Positions 1 to 6,697 of a stretch of DNA of 9,396 nt are shown one piece after another. The translations under genes were made by a program, and so were the position numbers. The notes beneath the pieces were generated by a model. It saw only the letters and a list, made by a program, of their open reading frames with translations, was not told the origin of the DNA and made no database searches. Source of the DNA: JAEHDI01 sp035455185. GTDB taxonomy: Bacteria > Acidobacteriota > Terriglobia > Bryobacterales > Bryobacteraceae. Numbering within the stretch: the first letter of the stretch is position 1; the number at the start of each line of letters is the position of its first letter. Location of the stretch: positions 1 through 9,396 of the forward strand of contig DATIFQ010000030.1 of the NCBI GenBank assembly GCA_035455185.1. Reading direction: 5' to 3'.

Positions 1-184
1 CGCCGATTTTGACTCCTCGCTCCACTGCGATCTTGAGCGCCCTTTCGATGGTCATCTCGCGCTCGATATGGACGTGGTAGTCTACCAGCGGAAATTCGGG
101 TCCGCGGGAAAATGCCGCCGCCGGCGCCGCTACCAGCGTTGCCGCAGCTCGTGTGAAACCTCTGCGTGTCAGGTGCCTGGTCAT
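1..184 (-). CDS. Tat-exported PHP/amidohydrolase-like metal hydrolase (N-terminal part only)
   Basis: Reading the minus strand from the ATG at 184 gives 61 codons open to the window edge. Residues 1-25 form a twin-arginine signal: basic start, then RRGFTR (close to the S/T-RRxFxK consensus), then an Ala-rich hydrophobic stretch ending in AAAFS. This predicts folded export by the Tat system. Directly after it comes FPLVDYHVHIE, a DxHxH-type metal-binding strand typical of PHP-domain phosphoesterases and also of amidohydrolases, followed by a helix (MTIERALKIAVERGVKIG) that resembles the first helix of PHP domains. The gene diverges from the transglutaminase-like lipoprotein with only 45 bp between the two start codons. 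The substrate cannot be told, because almost all of the catalytic domain lies outside the window. I am fairly sure it is a real gene and less sure between PHP and amidohydrolase. Confidence 0.72.
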   Translation of the reverse strand, partial: MTRHLTRRGFTRAAATLVAAPAAAFSRGPEFPLVDYHVHIEREMTIERALKIAVERGVKIG

Positions 185-229
185 GAGAAGTTTCCGGAGT
201 GTACCACAGGCGTCCCTGGGTGTGAAAAA

Positions 230-1849
230 ATGAACCGGTTGCCGCGACAATTCACACCCGCCGTCTGCGCCGCGTGCGTGGTCCTCGCCTCTTGCGCCGG
301 GACCTCACGCGTTACCGATCGAACCTTCACCGCGGCTGACCTCTATGGCGGCCTCGAAGCCACCCGGGTCCTGCTGAAGGATGACGGTCTTGTCCTCGAT
401 ACTCGCAACTGGACAGCCGAAAGCCGTGGCATCATCGTGACCGATGTCATCGACCTCGCCGGTGCGGGCGTGCTGGCCGAGGAGGCTGTCGCAAGGGAGT
501 TCCGCGTGGCAGTCAATGCCGAAACTCCGGCCGGCTCCGCGGTAAACGTGGAGGTTCGCACGGGCGGCACGTACTTCCAAGAGCCCAAGACGTGGAGCGA
601 CTGGCGTGCTGCAAGCGGCGCGGTCGAGCCGCAGGGCCGTTATGCTCAGGTCCGTCTGATTCTTACAACACCTGATCCGCAGTCCGTGCCAAGCGTGACA
701 GGATTGAAACTCTCCTGCCGGATTCAAGCCGTTGCGCGGAAGCAGAAGATCGTAGTGGTCTCGGAGAACGTTCAAAAGATCGTCCGTTCACCCGTCTCCT
801 TTAGCTACGAGCGACCCGAGCAGCCGGATCTAGTTTGGCTCCGGAGGACATTCCGCCTGGACGATGTCATCGCCGGTCAGAAGACGGAGTTCGGAAAACT
901 GCGCGCCCTGATGCACTGGGTGGCAACCCGCCCGAACAAGCGTCCGGGCCCGTGGGAGGCGAAGAACGAGCCCTATCCTTGGCACGTCCGGCGCGTCATG
1001 GCCGCTGACGGCCGGGGCGCCATCTACGGGCATTGCATGAGCTACTGCGAGGTGATGATCGCCGCCGCTTCCGCGCTCGGCTGGCACGGGCGACATTGGG
1101 CCATCCACGGTGTCCGCGATACCAGTCACGAGGTGCCCGAGTTCTGGATCGACGAACTCGGCAAATGGGTCTTCTTCGATCCATCGCTTGACACGTACTA
1201 CGCCGATCCGGAAACGCGCGCTCCTCTGAACCTGCTCGAGATGCACGACCTCTACCTGAAAACCGTCCTCCGCCCGGGCGAGGTCCAGAAAATGGGGCGT
1301 ACCCACAACGAAGACCGGTTGAAGCTTCTGCGGGGCAGGCATTCGGTTCTCTGCATTACCGGCGACTACGCCTACGGGAAACCTACCAAGTGGGACTGGC
1401 AATGGGACCACGGCTACATGAGCGCCGGGTGGATGCAGTTGACCCCGAGGAACGACTGGCATTCCCGCCCCGAGCCCGCCTTTCGCTGGTTTGGTCAGGG
1501 ACCGGAGGGGTATGACGGCTTCCCGCTCTACCTGGACGCGCAGACGCCCCTGCCGTCCAAGGACGCTTCCCTTTGGTACACACGCAAACGCGACCTTTGG
1601 TGGACACTGAACCAAGCCTCATTGCGCCTGGTTCGCACGGGAGAAAGGACCATCCTTGTCGAGTGCGGCAACAGCCAGCCGTTCTTCCGGCGCTATGTCG
1701 CCCGCATCGGAGACGCCGTCTGGAAGCCCGTGGACGCACGCTTCACCTGGGAGCTCGTACCGGGGGATAACCGGATTGAGGTCGTCTCGGAAGACGCCTC
1801 TGGCAGACGAGCAATCATGAGTAGCGCCGTGGTGAGGCTTGAGCGCTAG
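230..1849 (+). CDS. Transglutaminase-like domain lipoprotein, 539 aa
   Basis: The frame is open from 68, but the ATG at 230 is the better start: it gives a lipoprotein signal (MNRLPRQF, hydrophobic AVCAACVVLA, lipobox LASC with Cys22), and the earlier codons overlap the divergent gene and read as Arg/Cys-rich junk. Residues about 45-165 are beta-rich with a discoidin-like or jelly-roll feel (YAQVRLILTT, then VPSVTGLKLSC). Residues about 215-330 carry a transglutaminase-like papain fold: Cys269 in GHCMSYCEV, His300 in TSHEVPEFW and Asp317 in FFDPSLD, spaced as in the Cys-His-Asp triad of bacterial transglutaminase-like proteins. A Trp/Tyr-rich region follows, and the last ~80 residues look like a small beta-sandwich. 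Members of this superfamily act as proteases, amidases or cross-linkers, so the reaction and substrate are open. The site is predicted to be the periplasmic face of a membrane. No convincing Shine-Dalgarno precedes 230, so the exact start is moderately certain. Confidence 0.82.
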   Translation: MNRLPRQFTPAVCAACVVLASCAGTSRVTDRTFTAADLYGGLEATRVLLKDDGLVLDTRNWTAESRGIIVTDVIDLAGAGVLAEEAVAREFRVAVNAETPAGSAVNVEVRTGGTYFQEPKTWSDWRAASGAVEPQGRYAQVRLILTTPDPQSVPSVTGLKLSCRIQAVARKQKIVVVSENVQKIVRSPVSFSYERPEQPDLVWLRRTFRLDDVIAGQKTEFGKLRALMHWVATRPNKRPGPWEAKNEPYPWHVRRVMAADGRGAIYGHCMSYCEVMIAAASALGWHGRHWAIHGVRDTSHEVPEFWIDELGKWVFFDPSLDTYYADPETRAPLNLLEMHDLYLKTVLRPGEVQKMGRTHNEDRLKLLRGRHSVLCITGDYAYGKPTKWDWQWDHGYMSAGWMQLTPRNDWHSRPEPAFRWFGQGPEGYDGFPLYLDAQTPLPSKDASLWYTRKRDLWWTLNQASLRLVRTGERTILVECGNSQPFFRRYVARIGDAVWKPVDARFTWELVPGDNRIEVVSEDASGRRAIMSSAVVRLER

Positions 1850-1993
1850 TTTAGAGGTGAATCCCCCAGCGTAGATGCCTGCGCTCGAGGACAACTTCTC
1901 CTTTGGCCGCTTTTCTTACCTTCAGTCCGATTGTCTTTCTCGCACAAACCACAATTAATCTACTTTCCGTGGTAGCGGCCACGACTATACCAG

Positions 1994-2002
1994 TGTTATA
2001 CT
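1994..2002 (+). promoter_or_regulatory. Candidate extended -10 promoter
   Basis: TGTTATACT matches the extended -10 form TGnTATAAT with one mismatch in the hexamer. No good -35 hexamer is visible 16-18 bases upstream, which fits an extended -10 promoter. Transcription would start near 2009 and could give either a short RNA ending at the T7 terminator or the long leader of the cytochrome gene. Confidence 0.4.
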
Positions 2003-2008
2003 CAGGCT

Positions 2009-2115
2009 TACGCCACCGGCGTTAGATTGGGCGACTCTTCCTCGTTGATTGATGGGTATTCATCTGAGCGCTCAAGAAACCCGAACTCATTGGCCGTGAC
2101 TTTTGGGCTTTTTTT
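2009..2115 (+). ncRNA. Candidate small RNA or leader segment
   Basis: This span runs from the expected start of the extended -10 promoter to the T7 tract. It opens with a five-pair hairpin (ACGCC, loop ACC, GGCGT at 2010-2022) and closes with an intrinsic-terminator-like hairpin. It matches no RNA family that I recognise. It could be an independent ~107-nt small RNA, or the attenuated first part of the cytochrome mRNA leader. It is proposed only from promoter-terminator geometry. Confidence 0.22.
2080..2115 (+). terminator. Candidate intrinsic terminator with T7 tract
   Basis: CCCGAA (2080-2085) pairs with TTTGGG (2102-2107) with one G-U pair, and TCA/TGA inside (2087-2089 with 2097-2099) extends the stem past a small bulge. 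One C and then seven Ts (2109-2115) follow. It could end transcripts from the lipoprotein gene 230 bases upstream, or act as an attenuator before the cytochrome gene. Confidence 0.45.
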
Positions 2116-2177
2116 GTTGAACGACGACGCGTTGAGTTGATGTCGTTTCCGCGATCGTTGGGTTTTTGCGTCGCGCC

Positions 2178-2275
2178 GGTGTCAGTACTTGGGACAAACC
2201 GCGCGTGCCCGGCTGCATGGCCGGGCTGGCTGAATCGAAGGCTCGGCTTCGATCATAGCCAGATGCCGTGACACT
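2178..2275 (+). promoter_or_regulatory. Structured mRNA leader, predicted three-way junction
   Basis: An outer stem pairs GGTGTCA (2178-2184) with TGACACT (2269-2275). It encloses two hairpins: GCCCGGC/GCCGGGC (2207-2213 with 2220-2226, loop TGCATG), and ATCGAAG/CTTCGAT (2234-2240 with 2247-2253). The second hairpin can lengthen through CTGGCT/AGCCAG (2226-2231 with 2257-2262), which competes with the first for base 2226. The fold ends 14 bases before the GGGAGA ribosome site of the cytochrome gene, the usual place of a cis-regulatory element. I could not match it to a known riboswitch from its conserved bases. The pairings are read directly from the sequence; the function is inferred. Confidence 0.4.
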
Positions 2276-2289
2276 CCGAATGGACAACT

Positions 2290-2295
2290 GGGAGA
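2290..2295 (+). promoter_or_regulatory. Ribosome binding site that supports the TTG start of the cytochrome
   Basis: GGGAGA lies five bases before TTG 2301. The upstream in-frame starts GTG 2268 and ATG 2280 have no purine-rich site at the right distance, and they would add charged and Trp residues ahead of an otherwise standard signal peptide. Confidence 0.6.
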
Positions 2296-2300
2296 ATCCT

Positions 2301-2645
2301 TTGAAACTGGTATTGAGCCTGCTCGGCACAATAGCCTTTGCGACCGCCTGTCTCGCGGAAGACAACCCGGGAAAGGCGATCTTCGATCGCACCTGCAAGA
2401 CATGCCACGGACCGGATGGCAAGGGAGATGCTGCGGCGGACAAGTTCTATCAGATCCGAATTCCTCGTCTGAACTCAGCCTATGTTCAGCAGAAGTCCGA
2501 CGAGGAATTGAAAGAGATCATCACGAAAGGCCGGCGCAAGATGAAACCGGTCCAGCCGGGCCAGCCGATAGCCGAACATAATCTGAAATCGGAGTGGACG
2601 GATAGCGTCATCAGCTACGTTCGCACGCTGAAAAAAAAGAAGTAG
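2301..2645 (+). CDS. Small exported mono-haem cytochrome c, 114 aa
   Basis: From TTG 2301 the product begins MKLVLSLLGTIAFATACLA, a compact Sec signal with cleavage likely before EDNPG; from ATG 2280 it would carry seven extra polar residues. The mature part of about 95 residues is a class I cytochrome c: the single haem site CKTCH is at residues 32-36, followed by GPDGKGD, and Met81 in GRRKMKPV is the likely sixth iron ligand. The C-terminal helix WTDSVISYVRTL packs as in this fold, and the protein ends in a Lys run. It should carry electrons in the periplasm between membrane dehydrogenases or reductases, but no partner gene is adjacent. The gene stands alone behind a long structured leader and converges on the TPR gene. 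The cytochrome call is firm; the partner is unknown. Confidence 0.9.
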   Translation: MKLVLSLLGTIAFATACLAEDNPGKAIFDRTCKTCHGPDGKGDAAADKFYQIRIPRLNSAYVQQKSDEELKEIITKGRRKMKPVQPGQPIAEHNLKSEWTDSVISYVRTLKKKK

Positions 2646-2652
2646 AACCCGC

Positions 2653-2693
2653 GGCCGGCAACCGGTTCTGTTCCTCTGAGCCCCTTGCCGGCC
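2653..2693. terminator. Inverted repeat between convergent genes, likely bidirectional terminator
   Basis: GGCCGGCAA (2653-2661) and TTGCCGGCC (2685-2693) are perfect nine-base inverted repeats with a 23-base loop. They start eight bases after the cytochrome stop and lie 32 bases past the stop of the convergent TPR gene. There is no clean T tract on either side, so termination is inferred from position and GC-rich stem. Confidence 0.4.
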
Positions 2694-2724
2694 CTACCGC
2701 GGCTCTCAGGTACCTGCTTTTCAC

Positions 2725-5700
2725 TCACTCTCCCGGCCGGTCCACCACATCCCCTCGCAATTCCAGTCGCGCGCCGAGCAGATCCGGCTGGATCTGCAGC
2801 GCTTCGTCGAGTAGTCGGTGCGCCTCCGCCTGGTCGCCCTTGTGCTTCAGTACCAGCGCCAGAAGATAACGCGAACTCGCGCGCCGCATAGCCCTACCGC
2901 TGTCGAGCTGGCTTCTGGCAAAGCCTTCCATCTCCCCGAGTATCCTGGACGCTGCGGCTGTCTTCCCGAGTCTGTTGAGGGCCAGAGCCATATGCACGTT
3001 CTCTGCGTTCCAACTGTCCCAGTCTCCCGATAGGTGCTCATATCCGGAAGCCGCTTTTTCGTACGCCGCCCGTGCTTCGTCCCGCCTCCCCAGCGCCTCG
3101 AGGGTCCGTCCGATGTAGTAGTGCGCTCGCGGGACCGATTGGAATCCAAAATCATCTACCCCGAGCGACACAGGCGGTGCAAGGGCCGCCTCGAACTGTC
3201 TCAAGGCCTCGTCGTACCTGCCCTCACGGAAAGCCGCTGCGCCCATGCCGTATTTGAGAAACCGCCACTTGTCCCGTAATCCGTACGTCCGGTGCCGCGG
3301 ACCGAACTTCCGCCCGGTCGCCAGCTTCTCGGCCTCCGAGTAGCGCCCCTTGGCGAGATTCGCGAGCAACAGCCCCTCCGCCAGATCGTCGTCCTCGGGC
3401 GACCGCGACAGAGCCCGCTCGAGCAGCGCCCGTTGCTCGTCGAAACGCCCGCTCTTCGCGTAAATTGCGCTCAGGTCGTTGAGAGTCCGGACATGCCCGG
3501 GGTCGATGGCGATCGCCTTTTCAAGTTGCACCGCTGCCTTCTCCACGCCACGTCCCTGCTCCTCGTACGCCAGCCCCAGCGCCCGCCGCGTGCGAAAGTC
3601 CGACGGGCTGATCCCGGCTGCTGTCTCCCACTGTCTGATCGCTTCGTCGGTCCTTCCCTGGTGGTACAACAGGCAAGCCAGGTAGAACCGGGCCACCGCA
3701 TCGTTCGGATCCCGTTCAGCCGCCTCCCGCAGCACTGCCTCTGTTTCTTCACGATAGGGGAACCGGTCAATGTTCGCCGCGGCCGCTTGCGCCTTCTTCA
3801 GATACTCCGCCGAGGCGGCCTCCGCCCCCGCCCGCTTCAGGCAGTGGCCCAGTGTGTAGTAAAACTCCGATGGTGTGCCCCACGGGTCGTGGTTTTCTTG
3901 TTCCACCAGCATGAGTACTTCCACCGCCTCCTTCCACCGGCCGAGTCTGCGATAGAACTGGGAGACTTCCAGCCCCTCCTGGCTCTGCCCGCCCATCAGT
4001 TCACACAGCGTCTTGCGCGTCTCTGCACCGCGGGCCAGGAAGAATCGCTCCACGGCTGCCCATTGGTTCGTCGGATCGATCGCTTCCACCTCCGCGAGAC
4101 GCGCGAGAGCCCGCTCACGTGCGCCCTGTTCCCGGTCCATCAGCGCCAGAAGCAGCAGCGCGTCCAGGTAGTAGCCGTTCGATCTCACCGCGCGTTCCAG
4201 GTGTTCCGCGGCTTTGTCCCGCTCACCCCGAAGCAGTGCCAGCCTCCCAAGGTGGTATTCGCGGTTGGCGAAATACGCGCTATCCGGCGGGATGAAATAC
4301 AGACTCCGCTCCCCAGCCTTCTCCTGCCCGAGCGCCAGCCGGCTCATTGCCAGGTAGTAATGCGCTTCGAAGAGGTACGGGTCCCGGTCGATCGCCTTCT
4401 CCAGATGCTCCGCCGCCGTCCGGTAACGGCCACTGTTGAAGTGATCGATCCCGAACATCAGGTGCGCCCGTGAATAGCCGGGGTCTCTTTCGATCGCAAG
4501 GTTGAGCAGTTCCGCGGCGCCGGCAGCGTTCAACTGCTTGTATTTCACCTCCGCTGCCAGGGCGAGTTCCTCGATGCTCATTTCCTGTGGTTCTTTCGCT
4601 GGACGCTCCAGCGGTCGCGTGAATGGAGTGTACTCCTTCCGTCCCGGACTTTCGTCCGGCCGATGATAGGTCAGCACCTCCGAGCCCTCGGCATCCGCCA
4701 CCGTCACGACCATGCCGCGCAGCCCGTTCTCATCGGACGCAATCCCGCCGGCAGCGTGCCGGAACGGCGTCTCCGGCGCCAGGTCCGCGACGGCGCTCAG
4801 AATCCGACCGCTCTTTGCTGTCACTGTGATCCGGGCGCCGGGCATTGGGCGGTTCGCCGAGAGACCCACTGTCACTGTTGAGTTCCGGCCCGACGGGTCC
4901 GGCTTCACGTCCAGGTGCAGCGCCACGTCGCGAGAGGTGGTTGTCAGTCCTCCGATCCCCGCCACCGGGAACCACCACTCGCTCCAGCTCTCGACCTTGT
5001 GCGGCGACAGCCACTCGTAATAGCCGTCCCAAACGTAGCGCCCGCTCTGCACCTCGATGTACGGCCCGGCGTTGTCGGTGTACGCACGTTCCAGGTACGT
5101 AGCACGGTCGGAGTATCCGAACGTCCACATCTTCATGCCCTGTACCACGCGACGGTCGGCGTACCGGAACACTCCGTAGTCGAGATCCTCGTGATACGCG
5201 CCTTGAAAATCGTCGTAGATGTCAATGCCGAATACGCCCAGCATGTTCTTGTTGTTCCGGTCCCAGCTATAGTCGATACCGTTGAACACCGGCCAGTCCC
5301 CCACCTCGGAGGTAGTATGGCCGATGGTCCGCGTCATCGGGTACACGAAACGCGTCTGCTCGGTGGCCCGGAGGCTTCCGCTGATCCAGAACATGTGCGG
5401 CCGGCGCCCATCGCGGGTGTTGTAGCAGAAGACGCTCATCTGCACCACGGCCAGCGCCGGGTAGAGCCGTGCCGAGAAGTTCACCTTCATGCGGTACACC
5501 GGATCGGTCGTGCCGAGCACCAGCGAGACGCTCCCATCCGCGTGCCGAACCACCCTGTGCGACCAGAAAGGCTCGCCGTAGAGCGTCAGCATGTGCGTAT
5601 CGAACGCGCCAGTCAGCTCGATTCCGAATAGCGGGAAACTCCCCTTGGAGTTGTAGTTCGCCGGTTTGACGACATCGTTCCGGTAGAAGACCTCCCGCTT

Positions 5701-6003
5701 GCGGACCTTGTCGTAAAGCGAGAAGAGCCGCCCTCCGAACTCGGGCAGGTACGTCAGCTTCAGGTATTCGTTCTCTACGAATAGCGCCCCGTACGTCCTG
5801 GGCTTCGGCTCGCCCTTCAGCGGCAGGATAAACGGCGGTAACGGGTACATCCCACCAACCGTGGAACCGGCGAACAACGGAGGTTGCGTTTCTCTCCCCA
5901 CGTGCTCATACGCCGGTATGTCGATTCTGCCTTCGCTGACCGTAACGGTGGCGCTCCATCCGCACGAGGCGCAGAGCGCCAGGACGGCGCACACAGTTCT
6001 CAT
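2725..6003 (-). CDS. Exported DUF5107-like (mutarotase-type) protein with TPR repeats, 1092 aa
   Basis: Residues 1-18 (MRTVCAVLALCASCGWSA) are a Sec signal. Residues about 65-365 resemble the DUF5107 family, a galactose-mutarotase-like beta-sandwich: the entry motif LPEFGGRLFSLYDK (about 86-99) matches the epimerase-like PxxGGRI region, and the end motif SPHKVESWSEWWFPVAGIGG (about 333-352) is the Trp/Glu-rich block I associate with that family. Residues about 370-445 look like an Ig-type beta domain. From about 475 to the end run roughly a dozen TPR units (for example AHLMFGIDHFNSGRYRTAAEHLEKAIDRDP). TPRs bind protein partners; the N-terminal fold suggests carbohydrate binding or processing, but no activity can be assigned. 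The start at 6003 is chosen over ATG 6015 because GGGAGAAGG precedes it. The gene converges on the cytochrome and follows the 93-residue ORF by 150 bp. Confidence 0.87.
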   Translation of the reverse strand: MRTVCAVLALCASCGWSATVTVSEGRIDIPAYEHVGRETQPPLFAGSTVGGMYPLPPFILPLKGEPKPRTYGALFVENEYLKLTYLPEFGGRLFSLYDKVRKREVFYRNDVVKPANYNSKGSFPLFGIELTGAFDTHMLTLYGEPFWSHRVVRHADGSVSLVLGTTDPVYRMKVNFSARLYPALAVVQMSVFCYNTRDGRRPHMFWISGSLRATEQTRFVYPMTRTIGHTTSEVGDWPVFNGIDYSWDRNNKNMLGVFGIDIYDDFQGAYHEDLDYGVFRYADRRVVQGMKMWTFGYSDRATYLERAYTDNAGPYIEVQSGRYVWDGYYEWLSPHKVESWSEWWFPVAGIGGLTTTSRDVALHLDVKPDPSGRNSTVTVGLSANRPMPGARITVTAKSGRILSAVADLAPETPFRHAAGGIASDENGLRGMVVTVADAEGSEVLTYHRPDESPGRKEYTPFTRPLERPAKEPQEMSIEELALAAEVKYKQLNAAGAAELLNLAIERDPGYSRAHLMFGIDHFNSGRYRTAAEHLEKAIDRDPYLFEAHYYLAMSRLALGQEKAGERSLYFIPPDSAYFANREYHLGRLALLRGERDKAAEHLERAVRSNGYYLDALLLLALMDREQGARERALARLAEVEAIDPTNQWAAVERFFLARGAETRKTLCELMGGQSQEGLEVSQFYRRLGRWKEAVEVLMLVEQENHDPWGTPSEFYYTLGHCLKRAGAEAASAEYLKKAQAAAANIDRFPYREETEAVLREAAERDPNDAVARFYLACLLYHQGRTDEAIRQWETAAGISPSDFRTRRALGLAYEEQGRGVEKAAVQLEKAIAIDPGHVRTLNDLSAIYAKSGRFDEQRALLERALSRSPEDDDLAEGLLLANLAKGRYSEAEKLATGRKFGPRHRTYGLRDKWRFLKYGMGAAAFREGRYDEALRQFEAALAPPVSLGVDDFGFQSVPRAHYYIGRTLEALGRRDEARAAYEKAASGYEHLSGDWDSWNAENVHMALALNRLGKTAAASRILGEMEGFARSQLDSGRAMRRASSRYLLALVLKHKGDQAEAHRLLDEALQIQPDLLGARLELRGDVVDRPGE

Positions 6004-6004
6004 G

Positions 6005-6013
6005 CCTTCTCCC
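6005..6013 (-). promoter_or_regulatory. Ribosome binding site that sets the start of the DUF5107/TPR gene
   Basis: On the minus strand GGGAGAAGG stands one base before ATG 6003, with its GGGAG core five bases away from the start codon. The alternative ATG 6015 overlaps this site and has no such sequence ahead of it, so the shorter protein is preferred. Confidence 0.65.
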
Positions 6014-6153
6014 ATTACTCAACGTTGTACCGTGGGAGCCCCTCCGGCTGCATCTCTCCTGTCATAAGGGAACTGCGCCCGTGAGTGAGCGGCCCTGGTC
6101 ACACGAAACTTTTTTGAGAGAAGCGAGGGGGAGCCAACAGGAAGGCTGGGGGC

Positions 6154-6435
6154 CTACGCGTCTTCGCTGGTGGGATGGCCCGTCCGCCGCGGCAACCGGT
6201 TCGGAATGGAGCCCCGCCGTGGGATGTTGTCGCGTATGATCCACCCGGCCATCGGCGGAACTACGGGATGCTGTCGGAGATCGTCTTCCAGTTCTTGAAG
6301 CTCCCGATCGACAATTGCTCTTTCGACCCCCCAGCCGATCATGGTCGATCCTTCGAGCGCCCGTCGGAGAAGAATCCGCTGGAGGATGTGGAAACCGCGT
6401 TCCAAACGCGCTTTCGAACTCTCTGCTGTCTTCAT
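6154..6435 (-). CDS. Small hypothetical protein, 93 aa
   Basis: I do not recognise this protein. ATG 6435 is preceded by a very strong ribosome site (GGAGGAAGGAGG, seven bases before the start), which is the main reason to call the frame. The product begins MKTAESSKARLERGFHIL, has a mixed hydrophobic/basic helix (residues about 12-27), an acidic coiled segment (DRELQELEDDLRQH, about 43-56) and a Pro/Arg-rich tail. There is no signal peptide or membrane span, so it should be cytoplasmic. An overlapping minus-strand frame at 6062-6460 is longer but Arg/Ser/Pro-rich and looks like a shadow. The gene lies 150 bp upstream of the DUF5107/TPR gene in the same direction and could be cotranscribed with it. 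Because it is short and has no recognised family, it may still be spurious. Confidence 0.5.
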   Translation of the reverse strand: MKTAESSKARLERGFHILQRILLRRALEGSTMIGWGVERAIVDRELQELEDDLRQHPVVPPMAGWIIRDNIPRRGSIPNRLPRRTGHPTSEDA

Positions 6436-6442
6436 GTTGCGG

Positions 6443-6454
6443 CCTCCTTCCTCC
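6443..6454 (-). promoter_or_regulatory. Strong Shine-Dalgarno before the 93-residue ORF
   Basis: On the minus strand GGAGGAAGGAGG lies seven bases before ATG 6435. It contains two GGAGG cores and is the strongest ribosome site in the window. It also argues against starting the frame at ATG 6456, which lies upstream of the site. Confidence 0.6.
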
Positions 6455-6697
6455 ATTCACTCAGATCATGCCCCAACGTCGGTCTACGGAAAATAGCAAA
6501 AGCGGTTCATTTCGATGTTCCTTAGTACTGGAACTACCGCTTGCCCCACTGTCAGCGGTACCATGCAAGACCCTCCACCACGACGAGCACATCAGCCCTC
6601 AGCAAGCCGAGGGCCGAAACCTACGACTCCGTGCTCCCCCGTGTAAACCTGCCGAAGGCGAACCCGTCAAACCAGGGTGAGAGGTGCCAAAGGAGAA

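Larger units (their letters stand above)
1850..2300. other. 451-base gap with regulatory and RNA structure, no protein gene
   Basis: No reading frame here looks like a protein. The gap holds an extended -10 promoter motif near 1994, a short hairpin at 2010-2022, a hairpin followed by seven Ts ending at 2115, and a larger foldable region at 2178-2275 just before the cytochrome gene. The first ~140 bases after the lipoprotein stop show nothing I can name. The listed elements are entered separately. Confidence 0.6.

Noticed and set aside
232..246. 15-base match GAACCGGTTGCCGCG at 232-246 and, reversed, at 6188-6202, with a 12-base core also at 2657-2668
   Set aside because: The core AACCGGTT is self-complementary and ACCGGT is frequent in this sequence; the copies lie inside two coding frames and one gap with no common placement, so it is probably chance.
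830..1615. A 261-codon open frame on the minus strand across the transglutaminase-like gene
   Set aside because: It is antisense to the conserved Cys-His-Asp core, and its composition (Val/Pro/Arg-rich) looks like a shadow.
2178..2275. The leader considered as a c-di-GMP, fluoride, TPP, cobalamin or guanidine riboswitch
   Set aside because: The conserved bases of those classes that I know are not present, so no named class is claimed.
2707..2716. CAGGTACCTG palindrome next to the end of the TPR gene
   Set aside because: It is a ten-base palindrome with no spacer, lying between two convergent ends; no regulatory role is likely there.
3292..4473. A 393-codon open frame on the plus strand inside the DUF5107/TPR gene
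   Set aside because: It is antisense to a clear TPR-coding sequence, has Arg/Pro/Leu/Val-rich composition typical of GC-rich shadow frames and matches no protein pattern.
6062..6460. A 132-codon minus-strand frame overlapping the 93-residue ORF
   Set aside because: It is Arg/Ser/Pro-rich with no hydrophobic core pattern; the overlapping frame with the strong ribosome site is the better candidate.
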